Shown piece by piece: positions 48,556-59,597 of a stretch of 64,000 bases of DNA (the first letter of the stretch is position 1; the number at the start of each line of letters is the position of its first letter). The stretch covers positions 49,752,596 to 49,816,595 of the forward strand of contig CM050454.1 of assembly GCA_027563935.2 (NCBI GenBank), in the 5' to 3' direction. The notes beneath the pieces were generated by a model. The model worked only from the letters and a program-made list of their open reading frames with translations, ran no database searches and was not told the DNA's origin. The DNA comes from Costus lasius (lineage: Eukaryota > Streptophyta > Magnoliopsida > Zingiberales > Costaceae). The position numbers and the translations under genes are program-made.

Positions 48556-50269
48556 CATCTTGTACTAGTTGACATTGATAATGTCCCTCGAGACAGATTA
48601 TATTTGTGCTCAAACGTTGTGTCCCCGGTCGAGTGCCTGAGTGGATAAGGAACAGCTCTAGTACATGTTAGACTGGCATATGGGCTGGTTACGCACGGGG
48701 TGCTAACAGAGCCATATGGGTATATCAGTGGTGGATATACTGGACCGACCCGCTGTGAGGCTTTAACTTGGTGTCATGAGTTAAGCTCACATGTGATAGG
48801 AGATGCATTGATCCCTTGACTTGAGGTCATTGACTCCTCTATATGGTTAGGGATATACTTTGATACAACCTAACGCCTCGCCGTAGCAGGGAGGTCATAA
48901 CGGTTGTCATTGGGTTTGTCACGACCCATATGAGAAGATCAATGGACAGACATAGAATTTGCCCTTTCCTGCGGGAAGCTTGATATCCATGGGGCCCCCC
49001 TATGGTTGCATGACTGGAAGTATATGGCCATACCCAGGTGAAAGCCTGATTTAGTCTTGACCATGAGATTTAGTGAAAACAAAGTGGTGACACACTTTGC
49101 CCAATCGGATATCAGTTTGGCAAAGAGATTGTAATGCATCGGTACCTTGTTGCGATGATGGGGATGTCGATGTTGATATCCATTCTGATGACTTGGGTAG
49201 CAGCGATGCACTGCTAGGTGCCAATCACTACTTGTGAAGACTCGGTACATCACTGCCAACGTCTGAGGAATCTACAGGATCGCATAACTTGAAACTCGGG
49301 TTCTCGTATTGATCGAGTAGCCTATTGATTGAGTTATTGGATAACTCAGATCTGTTTGGGAGAATCCATCATCACCACTGTGCTAGATGAGATGAAAGGA
49401 ATCATTTGGAGCTAACTTGTTTTTGGGCCTAGTAGGCCAAATGGGCCCAATGGGCCCAACATACCAAGTTGGGCTAATGGGCCAAATGGGCTCAATAAGC
49501 CATTTGAGCCAATGGGCCAAATGGAATGGCGCAAGCTACTTGGAGTGAGCTTGGCGCATTTCCTTGAGGTGGACAAATCCATATTGGACATCTTCTTAAG
49601 GTGAGAAGCTTGGAGCTTCTCATTTGGAGTGGGTGAATGTACTTGGGCGCATGGCACTTGGAGTGGGCGAAATGGGTTTTACCTCTTGAAGAGGTGTGTC
49701 TCTTCATGAAGATGGGTATATAAACCCCCTTCCTCCCCCCTCGTCGCAACTCTTGCCCCCTTGTCCCCTTGTCGCCACTCCTGGAAAGAGGGAGAGGGAT
49801 GTTCGCCCATTGCCTCTCCTCTTCCCTTTAGTGAGTTCGGAACTTTGGAAGTTCCTTGGCGCCCCCTCTCCAAAGTTGGACTTTGGCTTCGGTTGATTCC
49901 GGTTCAGATCTTGGTGGAGTGCTTCAAGAGTTGGACTCCGACGAAGCTCCACCTCCTCTCCTTGGCTTCTCCTTTGGAGTTGGCGCAAGTGATTGAGGAA
50001 GTCTCCCAAAGGCGTGGATCTTCTTCCCGAGGCTAGCACTGGGCATGGAAGAAGAGGATTCGAGGTTCAGCTGTGTGCGAGACTGCAGAGGGCGCACATT
50101 TGGGCGCCTGCATCGCATCACTTAATTTGCATCAAGGTATCATCTCCTACTCACCGTGTCGATCTCCTCGCAAGACTCGATCTTCTGGGTTTTTGGGACT
50201 GGCCTGTTTCGGGGATTGCTTCCGCTGTGCTTGTCTGTAAAATTTTAAAATCCCTGGGGTTTCCCAACA
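48556..50269 (+). repeat. 3' LTR of D, remainder
   Basis: Resumes with CATCTTGTACTAGTTGAC and ends GTTTCCCAACA. Relative to the 5' LTR it lacks about 70 bases near 48580 and about 50 bases near 49710. The TGGGCY cluster (about 49427-49525) and the TATATAAA box (49717-49724) are retained. Confidence 0.92.
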
Positions 50270-50324
50270 TTCTCATCATCAAGAAGAAGTCATCTAAGAA
50301 ATTTCATGCAAATCGAGGCTAAAG

Positions 50325-50765
50325 ACGAAAATACGGTAGTGCCGTATTTATAATACGGTACCGTATTTTTCGCAGCTACCGTATTATCGAGAGCACGGCC
50401 GTATTTTGGTGATTTTCCAGACAAAAGATTGTGTGAAAAATACGGCACCGCCATAAGGTTTTCCTCGGCCGTATTTTGGGGCGCTTTCGGAACAGAAACC
50501 TTTGCCGAAATTACGGTACTACCGTAACCCATTTTATGGGCCGTATTTTGGAGCGTCTTCAGAACAGAAAGTTTCCCTGAAATTACGGCACTGCCATAAA
50601 TAATTACACGGGCCGTATTTTTCCGACGTATCTGACCAGAGAGTTCAGCCAATTTTACGGCACAACCGTAAACCATATTACGGTGCCGTATTTTCCAGCA
50701 CTTTCAGAACAGAACAGTCGAGGGATTTTACGGCAATGTCGTAAGATATTACACTACCGTATTTC
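50325..50765 (+). repeat. Palindromic TACGG/CCGTA repeat array in E2 5' LTR
   Basis: About six degenerate units of roughly 65-80 bases. A typical unit has the palindrome TTACGGTACTACCGTAA, then about ten bases, then an ACGG...CCGT palindrome ending CCGTATTTTGG, then a spacer like CTTCAGAACAGAAAG. Unit palindromes differ in bases but largely keep self-complementarity. Confidence 0.8.
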
Positions 50766-51573
50766 GGTTTTTGAACGCGACTCCCAGGTCAATTTCAACA
50801 CCCGATTTTTGCAGAGATTATTGCGGGCGATCCAGAGCTTTAAATTGGATGTCGTAAGAAGAGAAAAAGGAGCGGGGAAGGAGAGGATTGTGAAGACACC
50901 AAAGGCCCCAAATTTCGTTAACTGTCGAGGGAGAAATCACCGAACACGCCGCCGCCTACGGTTTCGCCGGCGCGATCAATCCAGAGCACTTCCGGCCGTG
51001 ATTTTCATACTGAAGCTTCGCCTGGTGAAGGAGACAATGTGCCTGAAGTTTCAGAATGAAAGGAAATCGATTCGAGGAGAAATCAAAGGAAGAAGCTCGC
51101 GCCACACTATTCACGACTTCTCTTGCAAATTATGGATGTGAAATACTTCACAGCCATGCTGTATTTTCTAAAAAACTCCTTCTTTTATTGATTTTTGATT
51201 TTCTGAAATTATGGAATTTTGTAATCTCTTCATCATGGTAGCTTAAACTTATTTTGGGACATGGGGGAGTAATCCCCTTTGATTTTCTTAATCACTAGAA
51301 CTCTTTTTATTTCATCATGATAATTCCACTTTGATACTTTTACCTATGAGATTACTGCTCTAAGATTCTCCTTAGTTTATTTCTTGTCATCATGAATAGA
51401 ATTCTTACATTAAGGACCGAAAGGTGATATGTTTGAGAATTGGAACCCTAAAATTGACTAATAGGAACTCACCGTAAGAAATTAGGTTAAGTTCTTGTTT
51501 TGTTATTTTAGATGAGTAATTGCCCTGATGATGATTAATGATCTTAGGATCGAATTATTGTGTCAAACGTGGA

Positions 51574-51813
51574 GGTCTTGCACGAAAGTGAGGATCAGAA
51601 CATTGGAGAACCATAGGTAAAATGTGTGTTGAGTCTCGGATGCACGAAAGTGATCCTTGAGATTCCACTCGAGGCAATCAACCTAGAATTATGATTCACG
51701 AAAGTGATCCTTGAGTTCTTCGTCTGATGGTTTACCTATCTTTAGCTTGGGATGAATCTTCCGCGAAAGCGAGTATTTATTCTTGCATGGTTATCTACAC
51801 AAAAGTGAGATAA
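51574..51813 (+). other. Five-hairpin GNRA-type array in E2 LTR
   Basis: Units at 51574-51596, 51635-51661, 51693-51709, 51755-51777 and 51791-51813, with spacing matching E1 to within one base. Unit 5 pairs TTATCT with AGATAA where E1 pairs TTGTT with AACAA, two compensatory double changes. Unit 1 changes an A-T pair to G-T. Unit 4 has one outer mismatch, and unit 5 has an AAAA loop. Confidence 0.65.
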
Positions 51814-52226
51814 TCCCTTTTTAGGTAAATTATGCCTATATCATTTTAGGATTTGATTGATAAATTCTTTATTTCTTATCTAGTCTTGAAAATCAAAGTG
51901 GATGAAACCCTAGTCCCAATTTCTCTCTGATAGTGATTTTCCGTGTGTCTTCGATTCTTGCTTTGCTATTATTCGATTGCCTAGATAGTAAGAAAATTAA
52001 TTATTCAGTACTTGACAGCACAAGTCTCTCAATGGGATCGATATTTATTTTATTACTTTGAGTATCCGTGCACTTGCGGACACTACGAGTTAGGGACAAC
52101 AAGTTTTTGGAGCCGTATCAGGGGGTGACAGTTCCCTGTGCGCCAAACAAGTTTTGGTTGCGACACCTTATAGTAGTCTACCTGCTCGTATTTAAAAGTG
52201 TGTCCTTTCGGATCACATCAAGTTTT

Positions 52227-52244
52227 TGGCGCCGTTGTCGGGGA
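52227..52244 (+). other. Primer-binding site of E2
   Basis: TGGCGCCGTTGTCGGGGA, one base different from E1. The degenerate upstream duplicate is at 52108-52124, 119 bases before. Confidence 0.88.
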
Positions 52245-52364
52245 GACTTTTGTTTTGTCAATATTGAAGACATTGAAAGTCTAGACTAGGTTTTATTTAC
52301 TATTTTTTTTTGTTTTTCTGTTTATTTTCTATTTTCTTAAAATCACTTTATCTATCTACTTTGC

Positions 52365-54998
52365 ATGCGCAGAAGTCTTAGGTCAGGACCACTTGTTCCA
52401 TTGGATCCTGAAATCAACAAAACTCTTAGAGCGCGCAGGAAGTTGAGACTAGAAGAAGATTCACATGAGATTCAAGAGGAGATTCAAGAAGAAGTTGTAG
52501 AGATGGTAAATAATCAGAGAACATTGAGGGACTATGCTGCCCCTAACCCACGAGAAATTCATTCCAGCATTGCTAGAACCGCTATCGAAGCAAATAACTT
52601 CGAAATTAAACTTGGTTTTATCTCCATGATCAAACAGAACCAGTTTGGAGGATCTCCACTGGAAGATCCAAACTTGCATCTTTCTTTATTTTTACAATTT
52701 TGTGATACTATTAAGATGAATGGAGTTTCTAATGATGTACTCAGACTAAGGTTATTTCCTTTTTCACTCAAGGACCGGGCGAGGATATGGCTTCAATTGC
52801 AACCAACCGGAACCTTCACAACATGGGAGCAGCTATCAAATTCCTTCCTCACAAAACATTTCCCTCCAGGCAAAACAATCTAGCTAAGGAATCAAATTAC
52901 AAATTTCTAGCAAAAAGATGGCGAATCATTCAGCGAGGCATGGGAGTGGTTTAACGAACTACAAAGGAAGTGTCCTCACCATGGCTTGGAGGATTGGGTT
53001 TTATTGCATACTTTCTATCATGGTTTATTGTATAATACCAAACTAACTGTAGATGCTGCCGCAGGAGGAATTCTTATGAACAAAACGAGTGAGGATGCCT
53101 TTAAACTGCTGGAGGAGATGGCCCAAAATCCCAATCAATGGATTGCAGAGAGGGGAGTATTTTATAGACCATCTCAAGGTAAGATTGAGAATGATGGATG
53201 GCAATCCTTAGCAGAAAAGGTAGACTCTTTATGCAGTAGATTCGACTCTTTTAAAATGCAAGCTGCTGCTATTTCTTCCATTACCTGTGAAATTTGTGGT
53301 AACAACGGTCACTCATATGAAAACTGTAGGATTATTGTAGATTAAGGGGATGAACATGTCAATGCCTTAGGGACTTACAATCAAAGTAAAACCAATGATC
53401 CCTAGTCTAACACCTATAACCCTAGGTGGAAGAATCACCCCAACCTTTCTTGGAGAAACAATAACAATGAAAGAGGACAAACTGAGAATAGAGAATTCCA
53501 AAGGCCGAATCCAAACCAAAACCAAAATGCAAATCAGAATTCTAGGGTAGAATCCATGCTTGAGAAAATTTTGGCAAATCAAAAACAGGTCATGTCTAAT
53601 CAAAGTAGGCAAAATGAAGAATTTAAGGAAAATCTTAGTCAAATTAACTCTAGGTTGGAAAGAGTAGCGACACATAACAAGAGTTTAGAAAACCAAATTT
53701 CACAACAGGCTAGCACTCCATACAGACCCCCTGGGAAGTTACCTGCTAAGCCTGAGATAAACCCTAGAGAACATTGCAATGCCATCATGACTAGGAGTGG
53801 GAGACAACTGGGAGAACCTAAAGGGATGGTTGAACATAAGGAAAAAAAGTCTTATGATGAACATGATGAGGATTCAGAATTAGAAAAACCTTCTAAACAT
53901 GAACAAACCCTAACCAGTTTAACACCTCAAAAGGGTGATGAACCAAAAGGGGATGTGTCATGTGAGGAAGGTAATTCTGAGTCTGATTTGCCTCCTCCTT
54001 ATAGACCACTGATACCTTTTCCCCAAATGTTGGTTCAACACAAACTAGACAAACAATTTGCAAAATTCCTTGAAATCCTAAAAAAGCTTTACATTAATAT
54101 TCCTTTTACTGAAGCTATTTCTCAAATGCCTTCATATGCAAAGTTTTTGAAAGAAATATTGTCTAGTAAGAGAAAGTTAGATGATTATGGTACTTGCACG
54201 GTTACATTGACTGAAGATTGTAGTGCGGTCATTCAAAATAAACTACTACCAAAACTGAAGGATCCAGGTAGTTTTTCTATACCTTGTTCTATTGGCACTA
54301 TGGCTTTTGACTGAGCCTTATGTGACTTAGGTGCAAGTGTTAGTCTGATGCCTCTTTCCATCTACAGGAAACTAAATCTTGGAGAGCTGAAACCGACATC
54401 CATATCTTTGCAGCTCGCGGACTCTTCGGTAAAGTATCCTGTAGGTATCTTAGAAAATGTTCCGATCAAGATAGGTGAGTTTTTTATACCCGCTGACTTT
54501 GTAGTTTTAGACATGGAGGAAAATAGCAAGAATCCTATAATTTTAGGTAGACCATTGTTGGCCACTGCAAAGGCAAATATAGATGTGAAGGAAGGAAAAA
54601 TAACTTTTGATATCTGTGACAAAATAATTGAGTTGAATCTTAATGACTCGGTGAATAAGCTTTCTTACTCAGGATCATGTTGTAGTGTTGAGGTAATTGA
54701 TGATATTGTTTATGATGTTTGCAATCTATTTGATGAACCCTCAAATATTGAAACTGACAAATCTTCAGAGGAAATTGATAAAGTGTTACAGGAAAAGAAA
54801 GACAGAAATTCAAATAGAAGAAGAAAAAGAAGAAGAAGATCTAAATTGTTTGACAAAGGAAAGAAATTTTGGAACAAATTTGGAGAGTGTTTCAAGCCTG
54901 AACCGTATGTGGTTCAATGCGATGCCCAACCAAAAGAACAATCAGAGGGGAATTCGAGGAGTTCACGATCACATCCGAGTGTTAAAGGGTCAAGCTAA
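52365..54998 (+). pseudogene. Athila-type gag-protease of E2, one frame with five stops
   Basis: A single frame of about 877 codons from ATG to TAA, without any frameshift. Gag core: MRRSLRSGPLVPLDPEINK, NQFGGSPLEDPN, LFPFSLKDRARIWL. Zinc knuckle CEICGNNGHSYENC at about 53287-53328. A Gln/Asn-rich and coiled-coil-like linker (53460-53700) follows, then the CNAIMTRSGRQLG motif near 53774 and an aspartic protease with active-site DLGAS at about 54322-54336 and IILGRPLLATAKA later. The C-terminus has a basic RRRKRRRRSK stretch. In-frame stops are at 52881, 52908, 53343, 53403 and 54312. No RT follows. Confidence 0.9.
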
Positions 54999-55728
54999 TG
55001 ACCTTTAAATTAGCGCTTCTTGGGAGGCAACCCAAGCTTTCTAACCCTCACCTTAGTTTTACTTTACCTTGATTTTTGCTTAGGACTAATTTTTCTTTTA
55101 TTTTTGTAGGTTTTTTGTGATTTGGAGCAAAATACGGCAGTACCGTAAAGTAAATTACGATACCGTATTTATGACAGCTCACGACTGGAGAGCTGCGATG
55201 AAATTACGATACGGCCGTAAGGTGTTTCACGGTACCATATTTCTGACCCAAAATCAACCCGAGTGTTTCATGATTTTTACGGCACTACCGTAAGGTATTT
55301 TATGTGCCGTATTTTCTTGAATTTTTCTTTTTTTCCTTTTTCCATCAAAAAAAAAATCTGCCGCTTGAATTTTACGGCACTACCGAAAAGCATTTTACGG
55401 TACCATATTTTTGAGTGGTTTTGAAGAGAACGTTACCGAGATTTTACGGTGGTACCGTAAACTGCTTTACGGTACCGTATTTTGCTTCATTTTCAAATAG
55501 AGAGCTTTCGAGATTTTACAGCAATGTCGTAAGACATTACACTGCCGTATTTTGCTTTTTGTACGCGAGTCCTGTGCCGTATTTAGGGTTACGACCGAAC
55601 CATTTTTAGGGTTTTTACCCTAGATCTCACTCGTCTTCGAGCCGTTCCTGGATTTCTGATCGTCTCAGACCACCTGAGGACGCCGGCGACCTTTCCCATT
55701 CAACTCTCATCGTCGATTAGCTTGTTAA
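54999..55728 (+). repeat. Interval with post-pol motif and palindromic array
   Basis: Starts with the conserved CGCTTCTTGGGAGGCAACCCA segment that normally follows Athila-type pol. About 55127-55590 is a third copy of the TACGG/CCGTA palindrome array; its end aligns with the end of the LTR array (TGTCGTAAGA...ATTACAC, then GTACGCGAGTCC against AACGCGACTCC). The last 100 bases lead to the ATG at 55729. No coding sequence. Confidence 0.8.
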
Positions 55729-57108
55729 ATGGCACCAAGAACAAAATCAATTGCACCAAGGAGAAAGGGGAAGGCCCCAGCTGAATCATCACAGCCACAG
55801 AACCCCCATGGGATTCTCTTCAGGAATTAGATGCAGGAGGCTAGATACAATAAAATTTTAGAAAGGAAGGTCATCAACACCAAATATGCTGATAGAAGAA
55901 CCTTGGAAGCCTTAGGGCTTTATGAGGACTTACTTTGGATGTTTGATAGAATCAAGGCTAAGGAATTCTTCCAGATGACTCCACACACATACTTACCCAT
56001 TGTTTTGGAGTTTTTGAGCAGCTTGATAATTGATTTGAAGGAGTACTCTCATGGCCCTGCAGAGGGGGAAATCACATTCAGATTAGCCAATGAGGAGAGG
56101 AAACTTACCTTGCAAGAAGTGAGAGACATCTTTGGATTGAGCACTGGGGGTTACACTGAGATACCCCTTAGATTTATGGAGAACATATTCTGGAACCAGA
56201 TCACTAATGAGAGCCACTTCTATGCTGTGTCTGCCAGAGCCTCAAAAATCATGAACCCCTGTATCAGATATGCACATCGGGTTCTAGCACACACAGTATT
56301 TGGGATAGGAGACAGTGACGGCATGGTCCATCAACACGAGCTGTATTTTCTTTGGGGCATGCTCAGTGGATTCGCAGTTGATGTGGGTTATTTTATGATC
56401 AAGCACATGGACAAGGTGGCCAGAGCGAGTAGAGGATTAGTGGTGATAGGAGGTTTGATTACTCCTATAGCTAGATACTTTGGGATAGAGCCCTATGGAT
56501 CTGACACGGCACGAGGGAATGCAAGGCTCGACATTGAGTCTTGCATAGCAATGAAGATGATAGTTAGAGAGGGAGACACTTTTTGTTTGGTCCTTGGACC
56601 AAATATCTCTCCTCTAACCTTACCCTACATTGAGAAGACCACAGTGAGAGAAAGGGCCAACTAGAAGCTATGTCCTAATGAAACTGAGGGAGCTTTTATT
56701 CCATCACTAGATATAGTTCCACCATCACCCACCGGGGGTGGAAGGAGTGATTCTTATGGGATGGAGTCACCTCCTCATGACTCTTCACAGCCTGCTGGTA
56801 CCTCCTCGCACACACATAGGGGCAGATTTGCTAGCCACCACGATCCCGGATTTCAGGCACTCACAACACAAATGTACAATCAGGAGCGCTGCCTGGATAG
56901 GATGGATGAGAGTCTGGGGTACATCCACAGAGATATGGAGAGGCTGTGCAATCATATGGAAGACATGGGCAACTTCCTCTATGACCGCTTTGGGTATACT
57001 AATCACAGAGACTATGGATACCAAGGTGATCAGGGAGGAACCCCATACTATGATCCAAAGGAGACTGCGAGAGACCCTGAGGCCACCCGATTTGATGATG
57101 ATGAGTAG
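55729..57108 (+). pseudogene. Athila second ORF (often called env-like), two TAG stops
   Basis: One frame of 459 codons before the final TAG, starting MAPRTKSIAPRRKGKAP, a basic N-terminus. TAG codons at 55828-55830 and 56662-56664 interrupt it; no frameshift. The central part (YADRRTLEALGLYEDLLWMF, LTLQEVRDIFGLSTGGYTE, YAHRVLAHTVFG, LYFLWGMLSGFAVDVGYF, GGLITPIARYFGI) resembles the Athila ORF-1 protein family. The tail is predicted to form a short helical coil (QERCLDRMDESLGYIHRDME), followed by an acidic end. I see no signal peptide or clear membrane anchor, so an envelope function is unsupported. Confidence 0.82.
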
Positions 57109-58304
57109 ATGCTTTGTGAGTATTATCTTCCTTTATCTCTTTGCTATGCTATGATTTTCTATATCTTACCGTTGTTTCACATAATGAAGGGAAGGATGAT
57201 GCTTCCATGACGGCCGCCACTGCTATTCTGTTTACCATGCCTATTATTCTCATTCGATATGGTTGTATGATGATGATGATATTGATTTTAACTATTTCGA
57301 TGGGGTTGTATGATATTTATATATTCTGATGAGATATTTTCGATATGGTTGTAGTACACATGATGATATATTTTTGTTGATATGATATTGTGATGATTGA
57401 TGATGATGATGAGTACACTCTTGATTTATACTGTTGATAACTTGAATGATTAATGATCTCAAATTCATGATTGAAAATATAACTCTATCATGTTAAATTT
57501 ATTTCTTCAATACATATTTGTCTATTGAGATATGACATTGATTGATGCATAAAATTTTGGGTGGATGTATTATTTGAAGAATAAAATTTAAAAGTGAAAC
57601 TTCTCTTTTGAATAAAATGAGTATATTAGTATGATTTGTGAATTTAGATCAATTGATCAACCTAGTTGAGGCTTAGTCTATTTTTTCAATTTGTTGGGAA
57701 GAAGGAATCCAAGATCCATAAAAATAGTGAGAGACTCCCCTACTTTGCATTATGTAAAATTGATAGTGGTACCTAAGACATGGGTTGAAGTATATACATA
57801 AAAAAAATAATGAGTGATAAAAAGAATAAGACTCCTCTACTTGGCACTGTGTAAAATTGACAGTGGTACCGAAGAAAGAGTTGAAGTCAAAAATAAAAAG
57901 TATGTGTCTATGTGGATACGTACCATCTATGCAAAAAAATTCCATGAAAAAGAAAAAAAAAGAGAGAGAAAGAAATTTTGTGTGGAAAAAGATCTTGGAG
58001 ACTTAATTCCTGTAAACAAAAACATGATAGATTTAAATTGATACTGGGTGAAAATCATGAGATTGAAAATTCTATTTATTATACAAGTTGCAAAGTTTTA
58101 TTTGATTGAGTTGTGAATCTAGAGGATTGAGTTCTAAGAATGATATGTTTATTTAAAGTTTTGTAAATCAATTGATAGAATTTTCCATTGACAAGTTGTA
58201 TTTTAGAAATTTATTGAGCATGAAAAGGTTATTCTTTTAATCAAATTTTGATTTAATATTTTGATTTTTGCTTGAGGACAAGCAAAGTTTGAGCCTTATG
58301 TGTT
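57109..58304 (+). other. AT-rich 3' non-coding region of E2 with degenerate polypurine tract
   Basis: No gene seen. Contains GATGAT-rich low complexity (57260-57420) and a two-copy imperfect repeat with a 97-base offset (57733 and 57830, each with GACTCC...GTAAAATTGAYAGTGGTACC). It ends with GCTTGAGGACAAGCAAAGTTT (58270-58290), the usual sequence before the 3' LTR of such elements, but the purine tract itself is degenerate (GAGCCTTATGTGT). Confidence 0.65.
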
Positions 58305-59597
58305 TGATGACACCAAAATATGTAGTATATTTTGCATCATTTTAGATACCTTTTCATGCTAAATTGGGGATCTTTTACTCGTTTTTATGATTGAATCCAT
58401 CAAATATTGCAAAGTCTACTTCTATTTTGGTTTTTCATGTTTTTCAAGCAAAAAGGCACTATTTAAGGCGTTTTCAAACAAAATAAAATACATGGAAGAG
58501 TTCTCATCATCAAGAAGAAGTCATCCAAGAAATTTCATGCAAATCGAGGCTGAAGACCAAAATACGGAAGTGCCGTATTTATAATACGGTACCGTATTTT
58601 TCACGGCTACCGTATTATCGAGAGCACGGCCGTATTTTTGTGTTTTTACGAACAAAAGATTGTGCGAAAAATACGGCGCCGCTGTAAGGTTTTCCACGAC
58701 CATATTTTGGGGCGCTTTCGAAATAGAAACTTTTGCCGAAATTACGGTACTGCCGTAACCCATTTTACGGGCCGTATTTTGGAGCATCTTCAGAACAGAA
58801 AGTTTCCCTAAAATTACGGCACTGCCATAAATAATTACATGGGCCGTATTTTTCCAACGTATTCGACCAGAGAGTTCAGCCGATTTTATGGCACGGCCGT
58901 AAACCATATTACGGTGCCGTATTTTCTAGCACTTTCAGAACAGAACAGAACAGCCGAGGGATTTTACGGCTGTGTCATAAGATATTACACTGCCGTATTT
59001 CGATTTTTGAACGTGACTCCCAGGTCAATTTCAACACCGAATTTTTGTGGAGATTATTGCGGGTGATCCAGAGCTTTAAATTGGATGCCGTAAGAAGAGA
59101 AAAAGGAGCGGGGAAGGAGAGGATTGTGAAGACACCAAAGGCCCCAAATTTCGTTAACTATCGAGGGAGAAATCACCGAACACGCCGCCGCCTAGGGTTT
59201 CGGTGCCGCGATCAATCCAGAGCACTTCCGGCCATGATTTTCATACTGAAGCTTCGCCTAGTGAAAGAGACAACGTACCTGAAGTTTCAGAACGAAAGGA
59301 GATCGATTCGAGGAGAAATCAAAGGAAGAAGCTCATGCCACACTATTCATGACTTCTCTTGCAAATTACGTCTATGAAATACTTCATAGCCGTGCTGTAT
59401 TTTCTAAAAAAACTCCTTCTTTTATTGATTTTCGATTTTCTGAAATTATGGAATTTTGTAATCTCTTCATCATGGTAGCTTAAACTTATTTTGGGACATG
59501 GGGGAGTAATCCCCTTTGATTTTCTTAATGACTAGAACTCTTTTTATTTCATCATGATAATTCTACTTTGATACTTTTACCTATGAGATTACTGGGT
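58305..59597 (+). repeat. 3' LTR of E2, truncated by element F
   Basis: TGATGACACC start as at 10895; carries the palindrome array at 58560-59005. The match to the 5' LTR stops after GAGATTACTG at 59594, where element F begins. The hairpin-array part of this LTR is therefore outside the window. Confidence 0.9.

Larger units (their letters stand above)
11096..50269 (+). mobile_element. Ty1/copia element D (family 2), host to B and I
   Basis: Plus-strand copia element with 5' LTR 11096-12944, primer site, leader, broken gag, broken pol and a split 3' LTR. Composite B is inserted in its RNase H region at 18034/44992 and solo LTR I in its 3' LTR at 45159/45160. Flanks are TTCTT on the left and TTCTC on the right; the uninterrupted LTR at 58501 reads TTCTC, so one copy mutated. 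Its two LTRs differ by deletions of roughly 50 and 70 bases plus point changes, showing it is older than B and C. Confidence 0.92.
50270..52220 (+). repeat. 5' LTR of E2, second part
   Basis: Starts with the TTCTC copy of D's target duplication and continues the LTR begun at 10895. It matches 58501-59594 of the 3' LTR closely. Ends ...GGATCACATCA before the primer site. Contains the palindrome array and the five-hairpin array. Confidence 0.9.
10895..59597 (+). mobile_element. Athila-type element E2, pol-less, interrupted by D and F
   Basis: Its own sequence occupies 10895-11095 and 50270-59597; the rest of the span is element D and its guests. Order: 5' LTR (about 2,147 bases after removing D), primer site, gag-protease frame, palindromic repeat array, Athila ORF, AT-rich tail, 3' LTR cut by F. 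Reverse transcriptase, RNase H and integrase are absent: only about 730 bases separate the protease frame from the next ORF. The CGCTTCTTGGGAGGCAACCCA motif that usually follows pol in Athila-type elements is present at 55014-55034. It is therefore a non-autonomous derivative. Its left flank AGAAA is the predicted target duplication. Confidence 0.87.

Noticed and set aside
45151..48564. Mutator-like transposon with 9-base duplication CATCTTGTA
   Set aside because: TG...CA ends, a perfect five-base duplication and a typical plant Ty3/gypsy terminal sequence fit a solo LTR better; kept only as an alternative.
55729..57108. ORF2 as a true viral envelope gene
   Set aside because: No signal peptide, clear membrane anchor or glycoprotein features were seen; it fits the Athila ORF family of unknown function.
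8447..58304. Athila LTR1-internal-LTR2-internal-LTR3 as a second tandem composite
   Set aside because: LTR1 is far more diverged than the E2 LTR pair, and the junction falls inside gag, so insertion of E2 into E1 explains it more simply.
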